Source of the DNA: VXMF01 sp965206775
Lineage (GTDB): Bacteria > Acidobacteriota > Terriglobia > Bryobacterales > UBA6623
Reading direction: 5' to 3'
Length of the DNA stretch: 64,000 nucleotides
NCBI GenBank assembly: GCA_965206775.1
Contig: CBDBKU010000002.1
Span: 310,001-374,000, forward strand
The notes beneath the pieces are model-generated. The model made no database searches. It worked only from the letters and a program-made list of their open reading frames with translations, and was not told the origin of the DNA. The position numbers and the translations under genes were made by a program. Below are positions 52,733 to 61,408 of the stretch, one piece after another (within the stretch, counting starts at the first letter, position 1; each line of letters begins with the position of its first letter).

Positions 52733-54073
52733 GTGCCGGATCGATCCCCCAATGTGCTCTTCCTGCATGTCGATCAGATGCACGCGGACGCGGTATCGGC
52801 GTACGGGTCGCCCTACTGCTCGACACCATCGATCGACCGCTTGGTAGGCGATGGCGTCTCGTTTCGCCGAGCTTACGCCGCGCAACCGGTCTGCTGTCCA
52901 GCGCGGGCGAGCTGGTTCACCGGGCGAACCCCGCTTGAGCACGGGGTGCTGACCAACGCCGTTCCAATCAATCCCGCATTGCCCGACCTAGGCCAGTGGC
53001 TGCGCCAGCACGGCGAGTACGACACCGTCTATGCGGGGAAGTGGCACATTCCGGGACGAAACGTCGCTGACAGCTTCGACTACCTGCACCCGGGTACCGG
53101 CGTGGGAGAGATTGGCGATGGTGATGTCGGTCGTGCTGCGACAGCCTTCCTGAAGCTCCGGAATTCGGAACGTCCCTTCTTCCTTTCCGTCGGATTCCTC
53201 AACCCGCACGACTGCTGCTACACCTGCGGTGCGGCCGGCGGGGTGGGCAAGTTCGAGTACGCTTCAGCGATTGCGAGCGAGTTGCCGCCGCTGCCAGACA
53301 ACTTCGATCCCGACCTTCCCTGGCTATCCGGGGAGCAGCGCGGCCGAGTGGGGCACTGGAGCGAGCTGGACTGGCGCTACTACATCTATTCCTGCTACCG
53401 GCAAACCGAGATGGCCGACGCGCACGTCGGCTTGGTCTACGACGCGCTGTGCCGGTCGCGCTTTGCCAAGAACACGCTAGTGATCTTCGCGGCTGACCAC
53501 GGCGAGGGCATGGGGCATCACGGTCGTATCCTCAAGAACTTCTTGGAAGAGGAGTCCTGGCGCGTTCCCACGATCGTCATCCCACCAGGCGCGGGCGGCG
53601 CTGGCTCGGCAGACCGGAGCTTGGTTTCCAGCCTCGACATCCCAGCTACGATCTGCGACTATGCCGGGGTCCCGGCGCTTCCTGACGCTGACGTAGGCCG
53701 CAGCCTGCGCGCTCTGGTCGAGGGCGAGGCCCCCGGCTGGCGGTCGCACGTGTTTGGCGAAACTGAGCATTCGGCAGCGGTGCAAGACGGCCGTATGAAG
53801 GCGATCTTCTATCCTGCCTCGCCCACGCGGATGTTCGACCTCGCGGAAGACCCGCTCGAGACTCGCAACCTCGCGGCACTCCCCGCTCACAGGGCCGAGC
53901 TACGCAGATTGGCGGAGAGACTTCGGAGCTACGTCCGTGAGCGAACGTTCTATTCGAAGCTCGGCGAGAACGCTCCTGGCTCGGTCCGCAGCGGCGAACC
54001 TCGCAAGGAAGTACTGCGAAAGGCCCGAATTTGGTACGAGAGCATTGTGGCAGGGAAGGGGCTGGAGGCATGA
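52733..54073 (+). CDS. Sulfatase (formylglycine-dependent)
   Basis: A 446-residue sulfatase starting at GTG 52733 (PDRSPNVLFLHVDQMHADAV). The modification motif C-x-P-x-R is present as CCPARASWFTGR, so Cys is expected to become formylglycine by an anaerobic- or FGE-type maturase encoded elsewhere. Metal and catalytic residues: VDQMHADAVSAYG, YDTVYAGKWHIPG (Lys/His), FLNPHD (His), VIFAADHGEGMGHHGR (Asp/His). Without a signal peptide it may be cytoplasmic. It is followed by a four-base-overlapping hypothetical gene and is divergent from a sialidase-like gene, consistent with breakdown of sulfated glycans. Confidence 0.9.
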   Translation: MPDRSPNVLFLHVDQMHADAVSAYGSPYCSTPSIDRLVGDGVSFRRAYAAQPVCCPARASWFTGRTPLEHGVLTNAVPINPALPDLGQWLRQHGEYDTVYAGKWHIPGRNVADSFDYLHPGTGVGEIGDGDVGRAATAFLKLRNSERPFFLSVGFLNPHDCCYTCGAAGGVGKFEYASAIASELPPLPDNFDPDLPWLSGEQRGRVGHWSELDWRYYIYSCYRQTEMADAHVGLVYDALCRSRFAKNTLVIFAADHGEGMGHHGRILKNFLEEESWRVPTIVIPPGAGGAGSADRSLVSSLDIPATICDYAGVPALPDADVGRSLRALVEGEAPGWRSHVFGETEHSAAVQDGRMKAIFYPASPTRMFDLAEDPLETRNLAALPAHRAELRRLAERLRSYVRERTFYSKLGENAPGSVRSGEPRKEVLRKARIWYESIVAGKGLEA

Positions 54074-54861
54074 GCGCGCCAACGCGCCGGTACGCGCTGG
54101 GCTTCGCTGGCTCTGTGGCAGCGTTCGCGGCCGCGGGCCGACTGCCGCTGCTAGGCGCCGGGGCGGGAGTGCCCGTTGGCCTATCCCCGATCCAAGGTTA
54201 TTTGGGGCGGCATGCTCTTGTTGGCAACCGGCCAGCAGCCGCCTCGCAATCGTACGCGGTATTGCGCTGGCGAAGTACGGCGCCGGACAGTGGCGAAACC
54301 GTAAACGAGGAGATCGGACGCTTGGAAATGCATACTCGGCGCCTTGAAGATCAGGCCTGCGTGAAGGTGATACAGACCACCCGCTATTCCCAGCCCCAGA
54401 ACCGTATGGAAGCCGAAATCGTCTGCAATCTCGACCCGATCCTGTCCCTCAGGAGCTGGACGCTCGTGAGCGCGATCGAGTCGCGCGACGATTGCCGGTA
54501 CGAGGTGTCGGGCCGGCGCGAGGGCGATGTAGTCCGGATTGATGACGGGATGTCGGAGCGAGCCATTGCAGTCGAAGGGCCCTTGGTCTCCCAATGGACA
54601 TTGGCACTCGCGACCGCCGCCGCTCCGTCGCTGCGCGGTCGCTTCGGCCTGCTCGAGGATCTCTTGCTGTACAAGCCGGGCCAGCGGTTGGTAGCGGAAT
54701 CCGCCGTCCGGATTCCGTTTCAGGATGGATCTCACGAACTCAGCTGTCACGCGCAGCGCGGTCCGGGCGTGCTGCCAGTCCACTACTTCTCTGACCCACA
54801 AGGACATCTCCAACTTGTCACGCAAGGGGCCCTGGGGTGGGCCTTGGCTGAAGCCTCCTAG
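54070..54861 (+). CDS. Exported hypothetical protein, coupled to the sulfatase
   Basis: A 263-residue protein whose ATG overlaps the sulfatase stop (ATGA). The leader is APTRRYALGFAGSVAAFAAA, Tat-like. The mature part is beta-rich: QSYAVLRWRSTAPDSGETVN, MHTRRLEDQACVKVIQTTRY, EAEIVCNLDPILSLRSWTLV and SAVRIPFQDGSHEL. The content suggests a single lipocalin- or DUF3108-like beta barrel, but I do not recognise the family firmly. Tight coupling implies a role in the same sulfated-substrate pathway. Confidence 0.65.
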   Translation: MSAPTRRYALGFAGSVAAFAAAGRLPLLGAGAGVPVGLSPIQGYLGRHALVGNRPAAASQSYAVLRWRSTAPDSGETVNEEIGRLEMHTRRLEDQACVKVIQTTRYSQPQNRMEAEIVCNLDPILSLRSWTLVSAIESRDDCRYEVSGRREGDVVRIDDGMSERAIAVEGPLVSQWTLALATAAAPSLRGRFGLLEDLLLYKPGQRLVAESAVRIPFQDGSHELSCHAQRGPGVLPVHYFSDPQGHLQLVTQGALGWALAEAS

Positions 54862-55201
54862 CCGTAGGCATTTCCGGCATCTCCAGCAGACAGGTCCCTC
54901 CCAACTAGATCGAAATCATTGATGTCCGCCGCCAACCTATGCTCCGGCGCCGACGATGTTGTCGCGAGCGATGTGCAGCGTCGGACCCTCTCGCAATCGG
55001 TCTGTTCGCGTCAAGAATTCTGCGCTGCTGCTGGCACTGCTACGTGCGATTACTGATCGATCTACTCAATGAGCGCTACAGCTATCTCGATTGGCAGGTT
55101 CCTCGGGGTCCAACGATTGCCCCGGGGTTGTTGTGACACGAGGTGCTCGGGCCGGTGACCGGCAAGATAAATTCGGCTCTCGTCGACACAGTCCTCCCGG
55201 C
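54862..55201. other. No gene recognised
   Basis: A 340-base gap between a plus-strand gene and the convergent deiodinase-like gene. Short frames only, no hairpin with a T-run noticed. Confidence 0.5.
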
Positions 55202-56509
55202 TCAGTTGCCGCCTCCGCGGCCACTTGGACCACGCGCGCGACCGCGCACGGCGGAAAACTCCTTCTGATCCAAGAGCCCGTCGCCGTTGCTGTCGAGCGT
55301 CTCGAAACGCCCCTCCATCTGGGACGGGACTTCCTCGATGCTGAGCATGCCGTCCCCATCCGCGTCCCACCGCATCAAGCCGCCAGGGCCCCTGGCAGGT
55401 ACATTGCGGCCGGTGCCGCGCTGCATCATGGCCTCAATCTCGTTCGGTTTGATATAGCCGTCTGCATCCCGGTCCATCCGATCGAAATTTCGTCGCATCT
55501 GCTCGGGAAGCTCGTCCGGGGTTAACCGATTGTCTCCATCCATATCCCTGGCCAGCAGTCGTTCGATGAAGCCCTCAGAGTTACGACCGCCGGCCGGTCC
55601 CATGGGCCGGCCTCCCCGGCCAGGTCTGCCTCCGGAGGCACGGCCCGCCCCCTCACGACTGAAATCCCTCCGGCCTGCCCTGACCCGGCCGGCATCGCGG
55701 TCTATTTCCCAAGTAATCAGGTACTCCTGGGTGACCGGCCTGCACCAGCTATCGGTGCAGGCAAAATAACGAAATCTCATCCCCAGCGGTTCTTGCGCCT
55801 CTCCACGATTCACGTGAACCAGGAACTCGCGCGGGTCTGCGTCGGCATCTTCGTCGACGGTCGGTCCATGCAATTTAGCAGGAGTGATTCTTACGCCCTC
55901 GGGAGCGGACAGTTCCACCTCCATCGCCGGTGCCCGGTTGTTCCAATGCACCCCGTGTAGCGGGTCCAGCAGAAAGGCCAAATAGAGCTTGCCCACACCT
56001 GAGTTGAGCAGTGCCTGATCTGCTTCAGCACGGAGCTTCGTATAGAACGGCTCCGTTGTCTTCGCAAGCTGCGGCTCCGATATCAGCGTGCGATAGATCC
56101 CGGGCTTTTCGATCCGAGGCACTACGCCGGTCGGAGCATGTTCTGGCGCCGGCTTGATTCTCATCTTCAGGTCCGACACCTCGGTCGGGTTTTCTACCGG
56201 GCCGACGAATTCTTCCAAATCCCTCCGCAACCGGTCTGGGTCGCTCCAATCGCGCACGCGCAGGACCCGGCCCTTGGGATCGAGCAGGTACTCGGAGTTT
56301 TGACGGCCCCCGATCGCATGCTTCAAGTCATTCTCCATGGTGTCCGCAATCCAGGAAATCTCCGACCCCAGGGTTCGCTTGGCTTCCTCGATGTGCATCA
56401 GTCGTTCTTCGAGGGTGACCGGGTTGACATAGCCGTTCAGCTCTGGGTGCGCCAGCGCCTTGTAGAGGTAGACGAACCGGACGCCTTTCGGCGAGTAGTC
56501 TCGATGAAT

Positions 56510-56548
56510 CGCCTCCAACCTGGGGACGTTACGAATAAAGGGCGGTCA
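56510..56548 (-). promoter_or_regulatory. Candidate bacterial SECIS following the in-frame UGA
   Basis: On the minus strand, the UGA (56548-56546) is followed 17 bases later by a hairpin at 56528-56510. Pairs C-G, G-C, U-G and C-G, a bulged A, then C-G and C-G close a six-base loop CAGGUU. Bacterial SECIS elements are short hairpins of this kind with a G in the first loop positions, at a comparable distance (the fdhF loop is AGGUCU). The pairing was done by eye, not by a folding program. Confidence 0.55.
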
Positions 56549-56650
56549 AGTCAAGCATCCGTTGACGAGAACCGTATACTGCCCCGTTAAGCTCGTGGTA
56601 TTGAAAGGGTTGCCGGCTGCATCATATACGTCCAGTTCCGGAAATGGATC

Positions 56651-56654
56651 TCCT
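56651..56654. repeat. TCCT target duplication, left copy
   Basis: TCCT directly abuts the left IS end; the matching copy is at 58912-58915. Removing one copy and the IS rejoins the deiodinase-like frame exactly. Confidence 0.7.
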
Positions 56655-56821
56655 CCCAACTTTGGAGAATTACCCGAGTTCGACGAAGATTGTGGCATTC
56701 GAATCTTCAGCCCAGCCATCGGTTTCGCGTTTTGATCGCTCATGAATCGTAATCAACACGTGGGATCCACCCATATTCTGCCATCCGTGCTTTTGTAGTG
56801 ACCACGTGCTGTCCACGGTGG

Positions 56822-56850
56822 TTGACATTGCTGGCCAAGGTTGATATATT
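56822..56850 (+). promoter_or_regulatory. Sigma-70-type promoter of the IS1634 transposase
   Basis: TTGACA (56822-56827), a 17-base spacer and TATATT (56845-56850). The expected transcription start, about seven bases on, falls at the GTG at 56857, so the mRNA may be leaderless. Confidence 0.65.
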
Positions 56851-56856
56851 CGTGTC

Positions 56857-58827
56857 GTGTTCATTCGGTCTGTCCGGACACGCCCCGGCGCTGCCGCCGG
56901 TGGTCTCTCCTACCGCCTCGTTCACTCCCAGCGCTCCGCTGGCAAGGTCCGCCAGAGAATCCTGGCTCATTTCCGGGCCGGTCTCGAAGATCGCGTCCCT
57001 CGCCAGCACTGGAAGCAACTCGCTGGCGCCATTCGCCACAGCCTCGCTGGCCAGGTGTCCCTGTTGCCCCTATCCGAACAGGACCCCGAACAGGAGCAGC
57101 TCCGACAGAGTCTCCGCGCCGAAGTGGACGAAATCGTCCCCGTTCTGCGTCGCCGCCTGCAAGAGCAAGACCACGATCTCGGCCTGCAGGTCGGAGTGGA
57201 CCCCACCCCTGCGGAGGCTCCCGAGACAGTCCTCCCGCTGCTGCCGGCCAGCCTGCGTCACACCGAAGTGCGCGAGGCCGGTGCCGCCCGCCTGCTGCAG
57301 CTGGTAGCCGCACAGCTGCAACTGCGCCAGTGCTTCGAACAAGCCGGCCTGCGGGACCGCCATGTGCGACTCGGCATGGCCCAGGCCCTGGCCAGGGCAC
57401 TGCATCCCGCCAGTGAGCGGGAAACCCTGCGCTGGCTACGCCAGGACTCCGTGCTGGCCGAGCTGCTGGGGTTGCAGCCTGGTGACCTCTCTTCCAATTC
57501 CCTGTATGTCGCTTCCGATGCCCTCTGGAAACATCGCGAACCGATCGAGAAAGCCCTCTTCCGCTGCGAACGCACTCTGTTCGACCTGCCGACATCCATT
57601 GTTTTCTACGACTTGACGAACACGTACCATTGCGGACGGCCCCAGCATGCCTACGCGGCGCACGGGCGCTCGAAACAGAAGCGCCACGACTGCCCGCTGG
57701 TCACTCTCGGCCTGCTGATGGACCGCGACGGCTTCCCGCGACGCTCGGAGGTGCTGGCGGGGAATGTGGGCGAGGCAGGCACCTTGCAGAAGGCGGTGCA
57801 GCGACTGGGGGCCGGACGAGCCGAGGACGACCCGCTCACGGTGATCTTCGACGGAGGGATCGTGAGCGAGGAGAACCTGGCCTGGCTGCGCGAGCAGGAC
57901 CTGCACTTCATCACGGTGCAGCGGCAGCGGCAGGAATCCCCGCAGCGGGACCCCGACACGGTCTGGGACAGTGCCAGCGGACGCGAGCTGAAGATCTGGC
58001 GGCTGAGCCGGCAGGAAGCCGGGCTGGCAGATGCCTCGGACGAGGAGCAGGACGGGCAGGACAGCGAAGTGCGGCTGTGCGTATGGAGTCCGGCGCGGGA
58101 CAAGGACGAGCAGGAACTGCTGGAGCGGCAGAGGGGGCGCTTCGAGCAGGAGTTGCAGAACCTGCACGAGGGGCTCTCGATCAAGCGCCGCCTGAAGAGC
58201 CACGAGAAGGTGCTGCGCAAGCTCGGACGGCTCGAGCAGCGCTACAGGATCGTGGCCAGTCACTACAAGGTCACGGTGGAGGAGGGGGACAGGGGCCGGG
58301 CCAAGGCCGTGCGCTGGGAGCCGAGCGCCAGGCACGGAGAGCGGGACCGGATGCAGGGTACCAGTCTGCTGCGCACCAGTCGGGTGGACTGGGACGAGGC
58401 CCGGATCGTGCAGGAGTACTACCGCCTTGCGGACATCGAGGCCACCTTCCGGTCCCTGAAGGAGGAACTGGGACTGCGACCCCTGCACCACAGTTTGGGC
58501 AAGCGGGTGGCAGGCCACCTGTTCATCACGGTTCTGGCGTACCACCTGGTCCACGCCTTGCGCTACCGCCTGCGCTCCCAGGGCCTGACGTACAGCTGGC
58601 GGTCCATTCGAGAGCGGATGCGCACATGGGTGCGGCTGACCACGACGATGCGAACCCAGGCGGGCAAGGTGTGGAGCCAGCGGCAGGATGTGGATCCGAA
58701 CAACGACCAGGCCCGGATCGCGGCGGCAGCCGGACTCGCGTTCCGACGCCATCAGCGAACCCTGGATGTGCCTCTGGAACTGCTGGCAGTGGGAGCGAGA
58801 GACAAGGGGAAAGATCACAAAGCGTAG
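56857..58827 (+). CDS. IS1634-family transposase
   Basis: A 656-residue DDE transposase from GTG 56857. Family marks: SIVFYDLTNTYHCGRPQHAY (first Asp), LTVIFDGGIVSEENLAWLRE (second Asp), FITVQRQRQE, and EYYRLADIEATFRSLKEELG, then LRPLHHSLGKRVAGHLFITV, the Y-(2)-R-(3)-E-(6)-K type signature holding the catalytic Glu. The stop is about 85 bases before the right terminal repeat. The long insert between the first and second acidic residues is usual in IS1634. Full length, no frameshift, so likely active. Confidence 0.93.
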   Translation: MFIRSVRTRPGAAAGGLSYRLVHSQRSAGKVRQRILAHFRAGLEDRVPRQHWKQLAGAIRHSLAGQVSLLPLSEQDPEQEQLRQSLRAEVDEIVPVLRRRLQEQDHDLGLQVGVDPTPAEAPETVLPLLPASLRHTEVREAGAARLLQLVAAQLQLRQCFEQAGLRDRHVRLGMAQALARALHPASERETLRWLRQDSVLAELLGLQPGDLSSNSLYVASDALWKHREPIEKALFRCERTLFDLPTSIVFYDLTNTYHCGRPQHAYAAHGRSKQKRHDCPLVTLGLLMDRDGFPRRSEVLAGNVGEAGTLQKAVQRLGAGRAEDDPLTVIFDGGIVSEENLAWLREQDLHFITVQRQRQESPQRDPDTVWDSASGRELKIWRLSRQEAGLADASDEEQDGQDSEVRLCVWSPARDKDEQELLERQRGRFEQELQNLHEGLSIKRRLKSHEKVLRKLGRLEQRYRIVASHYKVTVEEGDRGRAKAVRWEPSARHGERDRMQGTSLLRTSRVDWDEARIVQEYYRLADIEATFRSLKEELGLRPLHHSLGKRVAGHLFITVLAYHLVHALRYRLRSQGLTYSWRSIRERMRTWVRLTTTMRTQAGKVWSQRQDVDPNNDQARIAAAAGLAFRRHQRTLDVPLELLAVGARDKGKDHKA

Positions 58828-58911
58828 TGCCCGCAAACCCGTTTGACGGAAGCTCAGGTCAATCAAATCAATGAGTTACAAGTGTGCATTTCGGAAAACT
58901 CCAAAGTTGGG

Positions 58912-58915
58912 TCCT
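58912..58915. repeat. TCCT target duplication, right copy
   Basis: Matches 56651-56654 and completes codon 33 (GGA) of the interrupted gene. Confidence 0.7.
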
Positions 58916-59264
58916 GGCCCGAGCGGCATCGGCCTCCGTGTCTGGCCGACGCCGGCCGTCGTCGAGACGGCGAATGCCAATGCCAGAGCAGCGAACTGCG
59001 AACGATTCATAGTGCGAGTGACCTCTTCTTGACAGTTGACCCTACCCGGTACGTCCGGATCGTCAAGAGCCAGTAAAATCCGTCATGGTTTTTGGACAAA
59101 CCCTAGCCGCTTCCTCGGTAGCTGCTCTCTTGTCGCGGGCCTTCATAACCTACGGCAAGCTGTCAGCGGGAATTGAGCGCCGTGATCCCCATGCCGACGC
59201 AACAGCTTTCCACCCGAGATCGATAGCCATGCGGTTCGGCTATCGCATGGATTCGCTCTCAGCT

Positions 59265-59345
59265 TCCGCTATGTCGACAACAACTTCAACTCGGCGACGT
59301 CTGGCATGTCGATGAGGTGTTCCTAGCAATTCGGCGGATCGTCAC
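59265..59345 (+). pseudogene. IS6-family transposase remnant
   Basis: A short frame encodes RQQLQLGDVWHVDEVFLAIR, matching the first-Asp region of IS6/IS26 transposases (GD-x-WH-x-DEVF-x-x-I). Sequence before and after is unrelated or shifted; the catalytic second Asp and Glu are absent. It sits directly in front of an orphan HigA-like antitoxin. Confidence 0.55.
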
Positions 59346-59350
59346 TATCG

Positions 59351-59704
59351 TTGGAGAGGAAAACTGCCTCCCCTGTGTCCCAAATCCATCCCGGCAGACA
59401 TCCATTTGAAGAACTGCGAGAGCTCAATCTGAGCACGTCCGATCTTGCGCGCCGGATCCAGGTGCCCGCGAACCGCAAAGCTGGAATTCTGGATGGCCAG
59501 CTGACCGTCACCGGGGATGCGGCTCCGTATGTAGCTGACAGCTTCGGCACTTGCTCGGAATTCTGGCTCAATATCTGGGAACACTATGAGTTTCGACTGG
59601 CCGAGAAGAAAGTCAGCGAGACAATCAAGGCCTTGCCGACGATTGAACCTGACTACGCCCTCCGTTGGTCCGTGCGGGGCAGCCGGGCGAGTGTCACCCG
59701 ATGA
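59351..59704 (+). CDS. higA: HigA-type antitoxin, orphan
   Basis: A 117-residue XRE-type antitoxin: IHPGRHPFEELRELNLSTSD, LARRIQVPANRKAGILDGQL, TVTGDAAPYVADSFGTCSEF, WLNIWEHYEFRLAE. Most family positions are there, but the usual NRITGILNGQRAVT helix reads NRKAGILDGQLTVT and RLARFF reads YVADSF, so DNA binding may be impaired. The higB toxin gene that should lie just upstream is missing; an IS6 remnant occupies its place. The gene may be in decay, and start assignment is uncertain because its 5' end touches the IS6 fragment. Confidence 0.7.
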   Translation: MERKTASPVSQIHPGRHPFEELRELNLSTSDLARRIQVPANRKAGILDGQLTVTGDAAPYVADSFGTCSEFWLNIWEHYEFRLAEKKVSETIKALPTIEPDYALRWSVRGSRASVTR

Positions 59705-60076
59705 GCATCGCGACTCGACACTTCCGAGCATGGCGCCTGGCGCCGATAGCAAGGCGAAGGCCGGGAGCAGCACGAGACGAAGCTCGGTATCGACATGGCA
59801 ATGTGGATTTGTCGGAATGAAACTGACGGTATTGGGCGTCCTGGTGGAATCGGATCCGAACTGGACACTTCGGCCATGCGCGATGGTGTCCCGGTCTCTC
59901 TGACGCAGCTGATCCAGCGCTCGCTCCACTGTTGCGATGCAACGCCTCGAGTGGCCGACATCGATCAACATCGCCGAGACTCGCAACCGCTGCTAAACCT
60001 GCCTAGACCCGGAACGCCGAGCTGTCACCGCTATTGCGCCACCTGCCTGTGACTCCGGAAGAACAGCGTGCAATCG
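59705..60076. other. No gene recognised
   Basis: A 372-base gap between the HigA-like gene and the DUF1552 gene. Frames are short with no domain. Confidence 0.5.
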
Positions 60077-61408
60077 CTACAGATCTGCAACGGGACCGGT
60101 GCTCGTGTTGAATCGCTCCGCGTCGATCCCCATGTTCCGCGCCAGCGTCAGGTGGAGGTTTGTGATCGGCGTCTCGTCGGGGAGCACGATCCTCCTGCCG
60201 GGATTCAGCTTGCTGCCGCCGCGGCCCGCGAGCAGGACGGGGAGGTTTTGGGTGGTGTGACCGTTTCCGTTCTTCAATGCGGAGCCGTACAGAATCATGG
60301 AGTTGTCCAGCAGGGTCTTGCCGTCCCGCTCGGGAATCGACTTCATCTTCTCGACCAAGTAGACGAGCTGGGACACGTACCATCGGCTGACGATGGTGTA
60401 AGGCTCGGTCAGCTCGGGATTCTCCTTGTGATGCGAGATCGAATGATGGTCACCGCTCACCCCTTCGAGGAAGGTGAAGTTCTGACGGCTGAATCCGTGC
60501 GCCATCATGAACGTCGCCACTCTTGTCCTGTTGGTCTGAAACGCCAGCACGACGAGGTCGAGCATCTGGCGGAGGTGCTCGTCCCGCGTCGCGGGGATTC
60601 CCGCCTCGGGCCGGTACAGCTCGGGCTCTACAAGCGGCTTCCAGTCGGCTTCAAGGTCGGCCGGATTCAGGTTGCGGTCGATTCGCTGCTCCACGTCCCG
60701 GACCGACGCCAGGAACTCGTCTAGCTTGCGCCGGTCGGATTCGCTTCCCCGGGCTCGCATGGCCTTGGCGTCTTCCAGCACGTGATCGATGATGCTCGCC
60801 TCGTCCGCAAGCTCCTGCCGAGTCTTCTTGCTAATCCCGAACAGCCGGTCGAATACCGCTTGCGGCTCAATCTCTGGATCGACCTTCGTGTTGTCGGAAC
60901 GCCACGAGACGGTGTTGGCGTAGGAAATCGCCAATCCGTTCTCGCCCCCGGAGCGTGGCGGCTCGGCACCGACTTCCAGCGAAGCGATGCTGTTTCGATG
61001 CCCGATTCGCTCCGCGACGAATTGGTCCAGCGAAGTGCCCATGGACGGCGTGTTGATCCGGCCGGCAGCCTTCTTGTGCAGCGGGGTGCCGGTCAGGAAC
61101 GACGAAGTCGCTCCCACATGGCCCTTCGCACCCGTGCCGAGGTTCGAGATCACGCTGACGTCTTCCCGAATCGCCTCCAAGGGCTCGAGAATGCGCGAGA
61201 GCTTGTAGCTACGACCTACACCTTCCGGATCCCAGTTCGGCGGATACACCCCGTTGGGATGGAAGAGAGTCGCGAGGCGGATCGGATCCTGCACTGGCGC
61301 GATCCGCGCGGCGGCTCGGGCTGGCTCCGTCACGTCGAGGAATGGCAGAGCCAAGGTCACTCCCATGCCCCGTAAGGCAGCTCGTCTCGACATGCGCTTG
61401 GTGGTCAT
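60077..61408 (-). CDS. DUF1552 domain protein, Tat-type leader
   Basis: A 443-residue exported protein. Leader MSRRAALRGMGVTLALPFLD with twin arginines. DUF1552 landmarks: IRLATLFHPNGVYPPNWDPE, VSVISNLGTGAKGHVGATSS, FLTGTPLHK, TPSMGTSLDQFVAERIGHRN, WRSDNTKVDPEIEPQAVFDR, and a C-terminal stretch SMILYGSALKNGNGHTTQNL, then PVLLAGRGG, that recalls DUF1501. Activity is unknown. It overlaps the upstream DUF1592-type gene by ATGA, so the two are co-translated; this pairing is characteristic in Planctomycetes and Acidobacteriota. Confidence 0.92.
   Translation of the reverse strand: MTTKRMSRRAALRGMGVTLALPFLDVTEPARAAARIAPVQDPIRLATLFHPNGVYPPNWDPEGVGRSYKLSRILEPLEAIREDVSVISNLGTGAKGHVGATSSFLTGTPLHKKAAGRINTPSMGTSLDQFVAERIGHRNSIASLEVGAEPPRSGGENGLAISYANTVSWRSDNTKVDPEIEPQAVFDRLFGISKKTRQELADEASIIDHVLEDAKAMRARGSESDRRKLDEFLASVRDVEQRIDRNLNPADLEADWKPLVEPELYRPEAGIPATRDEHLRQMLDLVVLAFQTNRTRVATFMMAHGFSRQNFTFLEGVSGDHHSISHHKENPELTEPYTIVSRWYVSQLVYLVEKMKSIPERDGKTLLDNSMILYGSALKNGNGHTTQNLPVLLAGRGGSKLNPGRRIVLPDETPITNLHLTLARNMGIDAERFNTSTGPVADL

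Larger units (their letters stand above)
56655..58911 (+). mobile_element. IS1634-family insertion sequence
   Basis: Length 2257 bp. The ends share the perfect 13-base inverted repeat CCCAACTTTGGAG (56655-56667 and, reversed, 58899-58911), with similarity continuing weakly inward, and TCCT flanks both sides. It carries one transposase gene and its own promoter. It lies inside the deiodinase-like gene. The intact ends and intact transposase suggest recent insertion. Confidence 0.88.
55202..59010 (-). pseudogene. Deiodinase-like selenoprotein with EF hands, split by an IS
   Basis: The 5' end is at 59010: MNRSQFAALALAFAVSTT (signal peptide), then MPLGPG, ending at 58912. A 2257-bp IS flanked by TCCT interrupts it. 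Coding resumes at 56650 in the same frame: DPFPELDVYDAAG, TVLVNGCLT, UGA (56546-56548), PPFIRNVPRLEAIHRDYSPK, VRFVYLYKALAHPELNGYV. This matches the iodothyronine-deiodinase/redoxin family, where T-U-P-P-F is the selenocysteine site. Rebuilt, the protein has 515 residues with Sec at 68. Next comes a DsbD-alpha-like part (YFACTDSWCRPVTQEYL), then four EF hands (DMDGDNRLTPDE, DRDADGYIKPNE, DADGDGMLSIEE, DSNGDGLLDQKE). An in-frame ATG inside the IS (56743) could start a leaderless version. The 3' part has no other stop over 480 codons. Confidence 0.8.

Noticed and set aside
57436..58866. Long frames on the minus strand and a second plus frame across the IS1634 transposase
   Set aside because: Both overlap a transposase with complete DDE motifs; translations are low-complexity shadows.
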